Counted from the stretch's first letter, positions 32,820-41,974 are shown. The stretch: DNA of 64,000 nt from Streptomyces sp. S.PNR 29 (GCF_030386795.1 NZ_JANUQM010000008.1:62001-126000); one strand, 5' to 3'. Made by a program: numbers and translations. Notes: generated by a model from the letters alone, not told the origin.

Positions 32820-34313
32820 GGGAGCGTCGTCCGGCACGGTCACGGGCGCGGCAGCCGGAGCCGGGGCCGTCCGCCGCTCCAGCCGGAGCCGCAGACCGTC
32901 CGGCATCAGCGTCAGCCGCTCGGCCACCCGCAGCCGGTAGCCCGGATCGGGCCGCAGCTCGTAGCGGCGCAGCAGCAGGCCGAGGACCAGCGTGGCCTCG
33001 TGCAGCGCGAACTGCCGCCCGATGCAGGCACGGGCCCCGGTCCCGAACGGTTTGAAGGTGTGCGGGGCGCGGGACCGCACGGCCCCGGCGTCGAAGCGGT
33101 CCGGGTCGAACCGCTCCGCGTCCGGCCCCCACACCGCGGGGTCGCGGTGCAGCATCGCCGTGAGGACCAGCGCCCACGCGCCCCGCCGCATCGGGTGGAC
33201 GCCGATCAGCATCGTGTCCTCGCGGGCCTCCCGGGCGAAGGCGGGAGCGGTCGGCCACAGCCGCAGCGACTCGTCCAGCACCCGGCGCACGTACCGCAGT
33301 TTGGCCACCTGCTCGTAGCCCGGCGCCTGCGCGTCGCCCCAGACGTGGTCCACCTCGGCTCGGGCGCGGGCCGCGACGTCGGGGTGCCGGGAGAGGTAGT
33401 GCAGGGCGAAGGAGAGCGCGCCCGAGGTGGTCTCGTGGCCCGCGACCAGGAAGGTGATGACCTGCCGGCGGACGTTCTCGGGCGACAGTCGCTCCCCGGT
33501 CTCCGGGTGTGCCGTCTCCAGCATCCGGTCGAGCAGGTCCCCCTCCCCGTCGGCGGTGCGACGGGCTTGTACCAGTCCGTCCACGGTGCGGTTGAGGTAG
33601 GCGATGCCGGCCGCGTTGCGGCGGCTCGCGCGGCGCAGCAGCAGCGGAGTCAGCGGTGCGGGAACGGCGTTGAGGCGCTGGGCGTAGCTGAGAGTGCCGA
33701 CCATGGCGGTCACGAAGGGGTGCGGGCGGGAGCGTTCGAAGGAACCGAAGTCGTGCCCGAACCCGGTGCGCGCGATGGTCTCCAGGGTCAGTTTCGTCAT
33801 GTCGCCGGGCACGTCCACCGTCCGGCCCGCCGCCACCGCGCGGTCCCAGTGGCCGGTGAGCCGTTCCGCCACCGCCAGCATCATCGGGTGGTAGCCCGCC
33901 ATGGCCTCCCGGCTGAAGCCGGGTGCCAGGACGTCGTGTGCCAGCTGCCAGTTCGGCTCGTGGTTGTACGCCGTGAACAGTCCGTCCCCGGCGACCGGCC
34001 GCAGATTGGCTATGCCGAGCCCCACGTGCTTGGCGAAGCGGGCCTCGTCCGCCATGTCGGCCGCCGGCTCGGCACCCCATACGAACACGAACTCCTTGCC
34101 GAACACCTTCCGCCGGAAGATCGGCCCCAGTCGGCGGGCGTACCGCATGGAGTCCTGCACGGGAGTGCGCCCACCCGCGCCGAGTACGTCACCGAGCAGC
34201 GGCAGCCGGTGCGGCGGATGCGGGAGGCGGTGCAACTCCGGCCAGCCCAGTTCCGCGCCGCGGAAACCCCTGGGCAGTCCGTTTCCGGCCGGCCTCTTCG
34301 TCCTCTCCGCCAT
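32781..34313 (-). CDS. Cytochrome P450, CYP102-like heme domain without reductase
   Basis: 510-residue P450 that closely resembles the heme domain of CYP102 fatty-acid hydroxylases, but as a stand-alone protein. Marks: DGLFTAYNHEPNW (110-122), I-helix AGHETTSG (291-298), ESLRLWP (348-354), heme loop FGTGARACIG with Cys430. The C-terminus is a short Ala/Pro tail with no FMN or FAD domain, so it needs external redox partners. It is divergent from a TetR gene 107 bp away, which probably regulates it. The second, fused paralogue lies at 44097. Confidence 0.93.
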   Translation of the reverse strand: MAERTKRPAGNGLPRGFRGAELGWPELHRLPHPPHRLPLLGDVLGAGGRTPVQDSMRYARRLGPIFRRKVFGKEFVFVWGAEPAADMADEARFAKHVGLGIANLRPVAGDGLFTAYNHEPNWQLAHDVLAPGFSREAMAGYHPMMLAVAERLTGHWDRAVAAGRTVDVPGDMTKLTLETIARTGFGHDFGSFERSRPHPFVTAMVGTLSYAQRLNAVPAPLTPLLLRRASRRNAAGIAYLNRTVDGLVQARRTADGEGDLLDRMLETAHPETGERLSPENVRRQVITFLVAGHETTSGALSFALHYLSRHPDVAARARAEVDHVWGDAQAPGYEQVAKLRYVRRVLDESLRLWPTAPAFAREAREDTMLIGVHPMRRGAWALVLTAMLHRDPAVWGPDAERFDPDRFDAGAVRSRAPHTFKPFGTGARACIGRQFALHEATLVLGLLLRRYELRPDPGYRLRVAERLTLMPDGLRLRLERRTAPAPAAAPVTVPDDAPSEPRCPVRGPGE

Positions 34314-34359
34314 GACGCGATCTCCCTTGATCCAACGGCAGACTGAGCTGTTGTACGTG

Positions 34360-34398
34360 GGTTCAATAGCGCGGTTCAGTCTGGTCCTGTCGTTGAAC
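34360..34398. promoter_or_regulatory. GGTTCA/TTGAAC half-sites between P450 and tetR
   Basis: Two direct GGTTCA half-sites (34360-34365, 34373-34378) and one inverted TTGAAC (34393-34398) lie in the divergent P450-tetR promoter. They are candidate contacts for the TetR repressor. The arrangement is not a clean palindrome. Confidence 0.3.
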
Positions 34399-34420
34399 GG
34401 GCGTCAAGTAAAGTGCGCGT

Positions 34421-35029
34421 ATGGCCGCGAACCAGGAGCAGCGCACGCGTCGCCGGCTCAGCTCCGAGGAGCGCAGGGAGCAGCTGCTGGCGGTCGGGGC
34501 GAGGCTGTTCTCGGAGAGCCCCTACGACGAGGTGTGGATCGAGCAGGTCGCGGAGATCGCCGGAGTGTCGCGCGGGCTGCTGTACCACTACTTCCCGACC
34601 AAGCGGGACTTCTTCGCGGCGGTCGTCGAGCGCGAGAGCGAGCGCATGCTGCGGATGACGGCGGCCGTGCCCGGAGTCCGGGTGCGTGACCAGCTCACCG
34701 CGAGCCTCGACACCTACCTGGAGTACGTCCGGACGCACGCGCACGGCTACCGCGCCTTCCACCGCGCCGACGCGGCGGGGGACCAGACCGTGCGGCGCGT
34801 CTACCAGCAGGCGCTGGACGCGCAGGAGCGGCAGATCCTGGCGGCCCTCGCGGCGGACCCCGAGTTCGGCCCGGTCCTGGAGGAGCGGGCCGACGTACGG
34901 CTGGCCGTGCGAGGGTGGCTGGCGTTCACCACCGCCGTCTGCCTGGAGTGGCTGCGGGGGTCCGAGCTGAGCCGGGAACAGGTGCGGGAACTGTGCGCAC
35001 GTGCCCTGCTGGGTGTCCTCACGCCCTGA
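34421..35029 (+). CDS. TetR-family regulator divergent from the P450
   Basis: 202-residue TetR regulator. HTH: PYDEVWIEQVAEIAGVSRGLLYHYFPTKRDFFAAV (~33-67). The C-terminal all-helical ligand domain includes YLEYVRTHAHGYRAFHRADAAGD. CYP102A1 of Bacillus is controlled by the TetR protein Bm3R1, so control of the adjacent CYP102-like P450 by this protein, perhaps released by fatty acids, is a natural inference. ATG with a weak ribosome site, possibly few-base leader. Confidence 0.88.
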   Translation: MAANQEQRTRRRLSSEERREQLLAVGARLFSESPYDEVWIEQVAEIAGVSRGLLYHYFPTKRDFFAAVVERESERMLRMTAAVPGVRVRDQLTASLDTYLEYVRTHAHGYRAFHRADAAGDQTVRRVYQQALDAQERQILAALAADPEFGPVLEERADVRLAVRGWLAFTTAVCLEWLRGSELSREQVRELCARALLGVLTP

Positions 35030-35084
35030 AAACTCCCGTAAAGATCACATGACGTGGTTGGCGCGCGCCCCGATCTTCGATAGG

Positions 35085-35103
35085 TTAGGCAAGGCTTACC
35101 TAA
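35085..35103. promoter_or_regulatory. DmdR/IdeR-type iron box
   Basis: TTAGGCAAGGCTTACCTAA matches the 19-bp actinobacterial iron box (TTAGGTTAGGCTCACCTAA) at 16 of 19 positions, with intact outer arms. It ends next to the ribosome site AAGGAGG of the DUF2470 gene. Bound Fe-DmdR1 would repress the gene when iron is plentiful. Confidence 0.85.
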
Positions 35104-35113
35104 GGAGGTTGGG

Positions 35114-35836
35114 ATGGGTGACAACCACCCCTGGACGGCCGCGCCTGCCGCGGCGGAGCGGGCCCGCTCGGTGCTCGCGACCGCATGGTCCTGCGCGGTG
35201 ACCGCGGACGGCGGCCGGGAGGAGTTCGTCGGCGCGCACACCGTGGCGGAGGACGGCCGGGTTCTCCTGGACGTGCCGGAGGACAGCGCCCTGCTCGCGG
35301 CGGCGATCTGCGCGCCCCGCGGCGAGCCGTCCGCCGTGCTGGAGTTCGCCGACGTCGCGCCCGTCCCCGTACGCAACCGTATCCGGGCCCGGCTCTGGCT
35401 CGCGGGCTGGTGCACCCCCGAGGACGGCCGGCTCGCCTTCCGGGCCACCCGCGTGGTGCTGCGGCAGCCGTCCGGTGCCGTGGTCGTCGACCTCGACGAG
35501 TTCGCCGCCGCCGCGCCCGACCCGCTGGCCACGGCCGAGGCCGGACTGCTCACCCACCTCGCCGACTGCCACGCCGACGCCGTCGAGCGGCTCACCCGCC
35601 TCGTCGACTCCGACAGCCTGCACGGCGCGGTCCGCGTCCAGCCGCTCGCCGTCGACCGGCACGGGCTGACGCTGCGCATCGAGCGCGCCCGCGCCCACGG
35701 CGACGTGCGCCTGGCCTTCCACACACCGGCCGACGACGTCGCGCAGCTCACGGAGCGTATGCACGTGCTGCTCGGGCAGGCGAGCGCCACCTGCCCCCGC
35801 GCCCTACAACGGCAGCGCACAGACGGCGACGGGTGA
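35114..35836 (+). CDS. DUF2470-domain protein (HugZ-like), iron-regulated
   Basis: 240 residues. The N-terminal split-barrel-like region (VLATAWSCAVTADGGREEFVGAHTV) is followed by the C-terminal DUF2470 helical domain (AEAGLLTHLADCHADAVERLTRLVDSDS, then VDRHGLTLRI and LAFHTPADDVAQL). DUF2470 occurs in HugZ/HutZ heme-utilisation oxygenases, where the last helix carries the heme ligand. Its ATG has AAGGAGG 6 bases upstream, and the promoter holds a 19-bp iron box, consistent with heme or siderophore-iron metabolism. The end overlaps the convergent lactonase gene by 33 bp. Confidence 0.85.
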   Translation: MGDNHPWTAAPAAAERARSVLATAWSCAVTADGGREEFVGAHTVAEDGRVLLDVPEDSALLAAAICAPRGEPSAVLEFADVAPVPVRNRIRARLWLAGWCTPEDGRLAFRATRVVLRQPSGAVVVDLDEFAAAAPDPLATAEAGLLTHLADCHADAVERLTRLVDSDSLHGAVRVQPLAVDRHGLTLRIERARAHGDVRLAFHTPADDVAQLTERMHVLLGQASATCPRALQRQRTDGDG

Positions 35837-37000
35837 CGCGAACGGCTCGCCCGCGAGCCGCAGTTCGCCGCTCGACCCGTCCACGTGGAAGACGCTCACG
35901 GTGCCGGACTTCTGGTTCGCCGCGAACAGCAGCGTCCCGTCCGGCGAGAAGGCGATCTGGCGCGGGAAGTCGCCGCCCACCGGCACCGTGTCCAGCAGCC
36001 TCAGCCGGGCGCCGTCCGCCTCGACCGCGTAGCGCGCGAGGCTGTTGTGGCCGCGGTTGGCGAGATACGCGTACGCGCCGTTCGCGGTCACCAGGATCTG
36101 CGCCGGGTAGTTGGTGCCCGGCCCGGTGCCCGTGGACTGCGGCTCGCCGATCGTCAGACGGCCGCTGTCCGGGGCGTACGCGCAGACCGCGACCGTGTTG
36201 TCGACCTCGTTGGCCAGGTAGGCGTGCCGTCCGTCGGGGTGGAAGGTGAGGTGGCGCGGTCCGGCGCCCGGCCGGGTGTGGGCCTGAGCCACCTCGGTGA
36301 GCGTGCCGGCCTTGTCGTCGAGGCGGTAGGTGTAGACGGTGTCCGTGCCCAGGTCGACCGCGAGGACGTGGCCCCCGTCCGGGCTGGTGAGGAACTGGTG
36401 GGCGTGCGGGCCCTCCTGGCCGGGCCCGGGGCGGGGGCTGGAGTGCGTGACAAGATCGGTCCTCTCCCCGAGCGCCCCGGAGGCCTCGATCGGGTGCACG
36501 GCCACGCTGCCGGAGCCGTAGTTGGCGCTGAGCAACCAGCGCCCGCCCGGGTGCACGGACAGATGGCAGGGTCCCGCGCCGCCGGTGCTCCGGCTGCCCA
36601 GAATCTTGCGGTCGGCGAGCCGGACGGCGGTCACGGCACCGTCGTCGCGTTCGTTCACCGCGTACAGGGTGCGGCCGCTCGGATGCACCGCGAGGTACGA
36701 CGGATCGCCGACGCCGGTGAGCGTTCCCGCGCCGGTGACACGGCCTGTCCCGGGGTCGTACGTGGCCAGGCCGATGCCTTTGCCGCCGCCCTCGGCCGAG
36801 GTGTAGGTGCCCAGGTACAGCGGGCGGGGGCCGGACGGCCTGCCCCGGTCGCCCGGGGTGCCCGGGGTGCTCGGGCTCGCCTCGGGGGAGGTGGGTGCCG
36901 TCGGCGCCCGCGCGTTGTCGCACGCCGGGAGTGCCGCTGCGGCGGCGGTTCCCGCGAGGGCGCCGACGAACCGGCGCCTGCTCCAGCCACCACTGCCCAT
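35804..37000 (-). CDS. Secreted lactonase-like seven-bladed propeller (6-phosphogluconolactonase type)
   Basis: 398 residues. Tat signal SRRRFVGALAG (7-17) with a following hydrophobic stretch and a possible lipobox LPAC (Cys27). The rest is the YkgB/Pgl-type beta-propeller: LYLGTYTSAEGGGKGIGLATY, GDPSYLAVHPSGRTLYAVNE, GPCHLSVHPGGRWLLSANYGSGS, EGPHAHQFLTSPDG, GAGPRHLTFHPDGRHAYLANE, FPRQIAFSPDGTLLFAANQ. Cytoplasmic family members hydrolyse 6-phosphogluconolactone. An exported one more likely acts on another lactone or has lost activity. Confidence 0.88.
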   Translation of the reverse strand: MGSGGWSRRRFVGALAGTAAAAALPACDNARAPTAPTSPEASPSTPGTPGDRGRPSGPRPLYLGTYTSAEGGGKGIGLATYDPGTGRVTGAGTLTGVGDPSYLAVHPSGRTLYAVNERDDGAVTAVRLADRKILGSRSTGGAGPCHLSVHPGGRWLLSANYGSGSVAVHPIEASGALGERTDLVTHSSPRPGPGQEGPHAHQFLTSPDGGHVLAVDLGTDTVYTYRLDDKAGTLTEVAQAHTRPGAGPRHLTFHPDGRHAYLANEVDNTVAVCAYAPDSGRLTIGEPQSTGTGPGTNYPAQILVTANGAYAYLANRGHNSLARYAVEADGARLRLLDTVPVGGDFPRQIAFSPDGTLLFAANQKSGTVSVFHVDGSSGELRLAGEPFASPVAVCALPL

Positions 37001-37139
37001 GTCCGCACCTCAAGGTCGTCGCTCGTCCCGGTCGTGACAGCCACCTTGACGTGGATCAGCGGCCGGGCGCAAGAAACGCCGGGTCCGTGCCCCGCACGGC
37101 CGGGGCGGCTCCGGTACCGGCTCCGGCCCGGCGCCCGCG

Positions 37140-38390
37140 TCAGTAACGCCGGCCGATCCCGGTACGGTTCTGCCACAGGTGCTCCTGGACGCCCAGACGC
37201 TCGCGCAGCCGGGTCAGGCGCGGCAGCCGTGCGCGCTGCTCCTGCGAGACGCGGTCCAGTTCCTCCAGCAGCCGGCGCGAGCGGTGCTCGGTGTCGAGCT
37301 CGTCGAGGATCCGGTTCACCTCGGTCAGGACGGCGCCGAGCAGCTGCCAGTGCCGCGCTTCCAGCTCGGCCTCCTTGCGCAGCAGTATGGCCAGCCTGTC
37401 GCGGGTGCCCGCCGCGGCGCGCAACTCCGCGGTGAGCCGTGCCTCCGCCGACTCGGCGCTCTCGCTGAGGTGGGTGGTCACCAGCACCGCGAAGCTGACC
37501 ACGGCGTCGGCGATCTCGGACAGCAGCTGCTCCACGGTGGCGCCCGTCTCCGGGGCGAACAGCGGTTCGGGGTCGCGCTCCTTGGCGAGGTCGGTGAAGG
37601 TGCGCGCGAGCACCCGCAGCACGACCGTGCAGATCTCCAGGGTGTCCAGGCCGGTGCGCAGCACCACCCGGTGCAGCAGGCCCTCGCGGACGCGGGGGTT
37701 GAGCTTCAGGCTGTCCTCCGCCTGTCGCAGGGCCGCGTCCACCTCGACGATGTCGTGGTCGATGCGGCGGGCCTCGTGCAGCCGTGCCGTCGCGTGGTGG
37801 ACGGGCGTGCGGCCCGCGGCCTCCTCGCCCATGCGCAGCATCAGCTGCCGCAGCCGCCGGGCCAGCCCCTCGATCGACTCGCCCGCCTCCTCCACCCACA
37901 CCGGGGGAGCGAGGAGCAGGTTGAAGGCGAGCCCGACGACCGCGCCGATCAGCGTCTCCACCACCCGGGCCCACGCCGTGTCCCCGATCGTGGTGACCCC
38001 GAGCACCAGCATGGCGCTGATCGCCACCTCGGGCACGTACTCGTCGACCCGCACCAGATGGCCGACCGCCAGCGCGGCCACGATCAGCAGTGCCAGACTC
38101 CACCAGGTCAGGCCGACCAGGAGGCTGAAGGCGATGGCGACCAGGACGCCGGCCACCACCGCGTTCACCCGGCGGATGCCGTTGGTGAGCGTGGCGTACA
38201 GGGTGACCTGCACGACCAGCAGCGCGGTCAGGGGCGCGGTGAGCGGTGCGGACTCGGGGCTCAGGCGCAGCGCGATGACGTAGGCGATCGTCGCCGCGGC
38301 GGCCGACCGCAGTGTCTGGACGGTCACGGGATCCCGGTGCCGCTTCAGGAACCGCGAGGCCGGCGCGGTCCACTCACGTACATCTCGCAT
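37140..38390 (-). CDS. FUSC-family membrane protein (aromatic acid exporter-like) 1
   Basis: 416 residues. The N-terminal half has about six transmembrane helices in the FUSC/ArAE pattern (TVQTLRSAAAATIAYVIALRL, LTALLVVQVTLYATLTNGIRRV, VAISAMLVLGVTTI, GAVVGLAFNLLLAPPVWV). The C-terminal half is a long helical cytoplasmic domain with coiled-coil tendency (ESIEGLARRLRQLMLRMGEEAAGR, AELEARHWQLLGAVL). Possible efflux of hydroxybenzoate-like acids. The ATG at 38390 directly follows a GAGG. A second FUSC gene lies at 51133. Confidence 0.85.
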   Translation of the reverse strand: MRDVREWTAPASRFLKRHRDPVTVQTLRSAAAATIAYVIALRLSPESAPLTAPLTALLVVQVTLYATLTNGIRRVNAVVAGVLVAIAFSLLVGLTWWSLALLIVAALAVGHLVRVDEYVPEVAISAMLVLGVTTIGDTAWARVVETLIGAVVGLAFNLLLAPPVWVEEAGESIEGLARRLRQLMLRMGEEAAGRTPVHHATARLHEARRIDHDIVEVDAALRQAEDSLKLNPRVREGLLHRVVLRTGLDTLEICTVVLRVLARTFTDLAKERDPEPLFAPETGATVEQLLSEIADAVVSFAVLVTTHLSESAESAEARLTAELRAAAGTRDRLAILLRKEAELEARHWQLLGAVLTEVNRILDELDTEHRSRRLLEELDRVSQEQRARLPRLTRLRERLGVQEHLWQNRTGIGRRY

Positions 38391-38467
38391 CCTCGGGCTG
38401 TTCCCCTTCACCAGGCGCACCGAACGTTTCCAGACAGACGGTAGCCCGCCCGTGGGGAGCCCGGACC

Positions 38468-38500
38468 GCTCGGCCGGCGCGATCAGTGTTCCGGCCGAGC
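38468..38500 (-). terminator. Hairpin terminator after the secreted propeller gene
   Basis: GCTCGGCCGG (38468-38477) and CCGGCCGAGC (38491-38500) form a perfect 10-bp stem with a 13-base loop, 20 bp downstream of the stop at 38521 and upstream of the FUSC gene. No U-tract. Confidence 0.55.
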
Positions 38501-38520
38501 GCTGGTCAGCGGAACGCCGG

Positions 38521-39810
38521 TCAGCGCAGCCGTCGGGCGTAGAGGTCGTACCACGCTCCGCGGGGCCCCGGTGCCATGTTCTCGGCGGTGGACTCGAAGA
38601 CCACGGTCCGGCCGTGGGCGTCGAGCGCGCCGTCACCGACGGAGAAGGAGGCGACCGGCGTGCCGGCGAGGTCGACGTTCAGCGTCCTGGTGCGGCCGGT
38701 GCGCAGGTCCGTGAGATAGACACCGGTGGTGACGGCTTCCGTCGCGGCCCGTTGCCCGGAGAAGAGCAGATACCGGTGGTCGCCGCTCAGCTGTGCGCCG
38801 GTCGTCGTGCCGTCGTGCCGTTCGGGAGCGTCGATGCGCCGGAGTTCGCCCGTGCGCAGATCGCGTACGAAGACGTTCATGGCCGCCGCTTCGGTGGTGC
38901 CGTTGTTGGGGTCGCCGGGGACCAGGTTGCCCGCCGTCGAGTGGAAGACGGCGTAGCGGCCGTCGGCGCTGATGCGCGCGGCGTACGACTTGCCGTCGGC
39001 GGGAGTGCCGTCCGGCGTTTCGTCGAGCCGCTGCCGGACGCCTGTCTTCCGGTACCAGACGTAGACCTTGGAGTCGGGGAACGGGCGGTAGGCAGAGGGC
39101 CGGTCGGTGTAGACGACCGTGTTGCCGTCGTCGCTGACATACGGCTCCGAGGAGTTGCGGTCCGCGGGCAGGCGCTGGATCCGACCGGTCTTCATGTCCT
39201 TCACGACGGAGGCCTCCTGTGATCCGCCGAGCCCCCTGGAGTAGGCGGACCACACCACGTACCGGCCGTTGGCGCTGACGGACGCCCCGTACGACAGGAC
39301 GAGATGATCGTCCAGAGCGCCGCCGACGTGGCTGAGCCGGCCGGTCTTGAGGTCGCGGAGATAGAACGACCCGTACCGCCCCGGTTCCTGACCCGGTATC
39401 AGGTCGGGTGACTTCGAATGGAAGACCACGTACCGCCCCGTGGCGCTGATCGCCGCACTGCCGGCTTCCATGGCCGCCTGCTCGCCGTCGGCGGTCAGAT
39501 TCACCCGCTGAGTCCGCCCGGTACGCAGGTCGCGCACGAAGACGTCCTGGACGCCGTTGGTGTCCCCCGGCACCACGTTCGTGGCGCTCGACTCGAAGAC
39601 CACATGGCGGCCGTTGGTGCTGATCGCCCCTTCCAGGCTGCTGTCGTTGCCGTTCGCGCCCTGTGTGAGCCGTACCGTGTACGGCTTGTCGGGCTTCCCG
39701 GGCCGACCGGACGTGCCCTGCCCCGTCCCCGCTCCGGCCGGTGCGGCCCATGCCGCCAGGCATGCCGTCGCCAGCGCGGCGACGCCGGCGACTCTGCATG
39801 ACAAACGCAT
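38521..39810 (-). CDS. Secreted TolB-like (PD40) beta-propeller protein
   Basis: 429 residues. Sec signal MRLSCRVAGVAALATACLAAWAAPAGAG, cleaved near residue 28. It is followed by six to seven PD40 repeats of the form ISxxGRYVVFxSxxxNLVPGDTNxxxDVFVRDLRTGxxxRV, for example at NGRHVVFESSATNVVPGDTN and DGRYAVFHSTAGNLVPGDPN. Such proteins resemble the TolB propeller and occur singly in Streptomyces; binding or enzymatic role unknown. The ATG at 39810 has GGGGGAAG just upstream. Divergent from the erythromycin-esterase-like gene. Confidence 0.85.
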   Translation of the reverse strand: MRLSCRVAGVAALATACLAAWAAPAGAGTGQGTSGRPGKPDKPYTVRLTQGANGNDSSLEGAISTNGRHVVFESSATNVVPGDTNGVQDVFVRDLRTGRTQRVNLTADGEQAAMEAGSAAISATGRYVVFHSKSPDLIPGQEPGRYGSFYLRDLKTGRLSHVGGALDDHLVLSYGASVSANGRYVVWSAYSRGLGGSQEASVVKDMKTGRIQRLPADRNSSEPYVSDDGNTVVYTDRPSAYRPFPDSKVYVWYRKTGVRQRLDETPDGTPADGKSYAARISADGRYAVFHSTAGNLVPGDPNNGTTEAAAMNVFVRDLRTGELRRIDAPERHDGTTTGAQLSGDHRYLLFSGQRAATEAVTTGVYLTDLRTGRTRTLNVDLAGTPVASFSVGDGALDAHGRTVVFESTAENMAPGPRGAWYDLYARRLR

Positions 39811-40080
39811 GCTTCTTCCCCCATGTGACGCTTTCCCCCGGCCCTGCGCCAGGGGCCCCGCCTCATGAAAAGCGCTCCCATCAGCACCGGTCAATGCACG
39901 AGCCGACGTACAACCCTCACGTCCGATCCAGTACAACCCCGCCGGGAGGCCGGCCGTCCGCGCGCGGTGAACCGGTGCCCGCCATGGGGGAAACCCCCGT
40001 CGTCGCCTCATGGTGTTCCGCACCACGGGACGGCGGCCCGCTCCATGGTCTCCGGGCCCGCACCGCGAAACCCTTGGATC

Positions 40081-41463
40081 ATGAAACGACATCGAGCCGG
40101 AACCGTTCCTGCCCTGCTCGTCGCCCTCGGCGCCCTGATGGCCGGCAGCCAGGCCGCGGTCGCGGCGACCGCGTCCGCTCCGCCCGCGCCCGGGACCGGG
40201 AGCGCGACGGTGACCGTGACCGCGTCGTCCGTCGTGGAGGCACTCGACCGCGGCGCCCAGCCCCTGCGCACCGTCGAACCGGGCGGCGACACCCGCGACC
40301 TGCGTCCGCTGGACCGGATGATCGGCGACGCCCGCGTGGTCGGCCTGGGCGAGGCCACCCACAGCTCGCACGACTTCTTCGCGCTCAAGGACCGGGTCTT
40401 CCGCCACCTCGTCGAGGAGAAGGGCTTCCGCACCTTCGCCCTGGAGGCCAGCTGGAGCACCGGCCTGCGCCTGAACGAGTACGTACTGCACGGCGAGGGC
40501 GACCCGCGGCGCATCATGCGCGACGAGTTCCAGCGCGACTACCTGTGGTGGAACAACACCGACTACCTGAGGCTCGTCGAGTGGATGCGGGCCTACAACG
40601 TCCGGCATCCCGGCGACCCCGTCCGGTTCATGGGTGACGACCTCGCCTGGTCCGGGCCCGAACTGTACGACGACGTCGGGGACTATGTGGCCCGCACCCA
40701 CCCCGAATCGGCCGCCCGCCTGGACGAGCTGTACCGGGGACTGCGGCCCACCGTCGCGACCGGCCCGTACATCGATCAGTACGTCAAGAAGCCGCTGGCG
40801 CAACGCGAGGAGATGGCGGAGCGCACCGGCGAGGCCCTGCGGCTGCTGAAGCGGCAGGCGCCGGGCGGCGATCGGGAGGCCTATGACCGGGCCGTGCAGA
40901 ACGCCACCGCGATCGACCGGACGGCCCGCCAGTACGCGTTCGACTTCGACGACCCCGCCCAGGAGGCCGCGTCCATGCGCTTCCGGGACGAGGCGATGGC
41001 GGCCAATGTCCTCTGGTGGCAGAAGCACACGGGCACCAAGGTGCTGCTGTCCGCGCACAACTCCCATCTCGGTTACGAGACGATGGACCCCGCCCACTAC
41101 CCGAAGATGCAGGGCGCGTTTCTGCGCGACCGGCTCGGCGCCGGGTACGTGAGCGTCGGACTCACCTTCGACCGGGGCTCGTTCAACGCCACCGGCAAGG
41201 ACGGCGTCATCCGGCGCTGGACACTGGGCCCGGCCGAGCCGGGCAGCAACGAACACACCCTGGACCGGGTGCGCCACCGTGACTACCTGGTCGACCTGCG
41301 GACCGTCGGTGCCCCGGCCGACGCATGGCTGCGGCAGGCCCGGCCGACCCGCAGCATGGGCACCGGCTACCCGGACGGTCCGTACGACGTCGCGCTCGCC
41401 CGTACCCATGACGTGCTGGTCCACCTCCACCAGGTGGAGGCGGCGGGGCTGCGCGACCGGTGA
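40081..41463 (+). CDS. Secreted erythromycin-esterase-family protein
   Basis: 460 residues. A cleavable signal (MKRHRAGTVPALLVALGALMAGSQAAVAA) is followed by an erythromycin-esterase domain: VVGLGEATHSSHDFF with Glu91 and His94 (catalytic pair region in EreB), FALEASWS, MGDDLAW, VLLSAHNSHLGY. EreA/EreB open the macrolide lactone and are cytoplasmic. Export is therefore unusual for resistance, and most Streptomyces homologues have unknown esterase activity. Macrolide inactivation cannot be assumed. The ribosome site is weak. Confidence 0.85.
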   Translation: MKRHRAGTVPALLVALGALMAGSQAAVAATASAPPAPGTGSATVTVTASSVVEALDRGAQPLRTVEPGGDTRDLRPLDRMIGDARVVGLGEATHSSHDFFALKDRVFRHLVEEKGFRTFALEASWSTGLRLNEYVLHGEGDPRRIMRDEFQRDYLWWNNTDYLRLVEWMRAYNVRHPGDPVRFMGDDLAWSGPELYDDVGDYVARTHPESAARLDELYRGLRPTVATGPYIDQYVKKPLAQREEMAERTGEALRLLKRQAPGGDREAYDRAVQNATAIDRTARQYAFDFDDPAQEAASMRFRDEAMAANVLWWQKHTGTKVLLSAHNSHLGYETMDPAHYPKMQGAFLRDRLGAGYVSVGLTFDRGSFNATGKDGVIRRWTLGPAEPGSNEHTLDRVRHRDYLVDLRTVGAPADAWLRQARPTRSMGTGYPDGPYDVALARTHDVLVHLHQVEAAGLRDR

Positions 41464-41479
41464 CCGGTGGCGACACCGG

Positions 41480-41974
41480 TCAGACGTACACCTTGTCGAG
41501 GAAGGCGGACAGGTTGCCCGTGGTGCGGGCGATCTGTTCGTCGAGGGTGAGACTCTCCTCGAAGCGGGTCCCGGTGTCCGGGAGCTTCTTGCCGCGTACG
41601 TACAGGGAGCACGCGAGGTCGGTGCACATGTACACACCGACCGAGTTGCCCTCGCGGCCCGCCGGGCCCGCCTTGCGCGCGGTCATCAGCGAGACGCCGC
41701 CCCGCGGATGGGTCGTCAGGCACAGCGAGCACATGCTGCGGTGCAGGAAGCCCCGCTGCGCGGGCTGGAAACGCAGCGCCACACCGACGAGACGCTCCTC
41801 CCGCTCGACCACCAGATAACTGCGATCGGGCGCCCCGGGATCGCGCCAGCCGAGGAAGTCCAGGTCGTCCCAGGGGCGTTCGGCGAGATCGCGGGGTATG
41901 GCCAGGCGTTTGGCCTCGCCCTTCGAGCAGTTGATAAATGAGTTGCGGATGTCCCGCTCGGTGAGTGATCTCAT
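41480..41974 (-). CDS. FBP/FusB-type zinc-finger protein (EF-G-binding family)
   Basis: 164 residues. The C-terminal treble-clef zinc finger of the FBP_C family is defined by Cys82, Cys85, Cys117 and Cys122 (MCSLCLTTHP, then YMCTDLAC). The N-terminal helical part is short. FusB/FusC proteins with this finger bind elongation factor G and give fusidic-acid tolerance; FBP homologues in actinobacteria may play a ribosome-rescue role. Monocistronic, divergent from the DUF3626 gene. Confidence 0.85.
   Translation of the reverse strand: MRSLTERDIRNSFINCSKGEAKRLAIPRDLAERPWDDLDFLGWRDPGAPDRSYLVVEREERLVGVALRFQPAQRGFLHRSMCSLCLTTHPRGGVSLMTARKAGPAGREGNSVGVYMCTDLACSLYVRGKKLPDTGTRFEESLTLDEQIARTTGNLSAFLDKVYV

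Noticed and set aside
39811..41637. Upstream extension of the TolB-like protein to 1038 residues
   Set aside because: The signal peptide and ribosome site at 39810 show the true start; the extension is antisense to the erythromycin-esterase-like gene.
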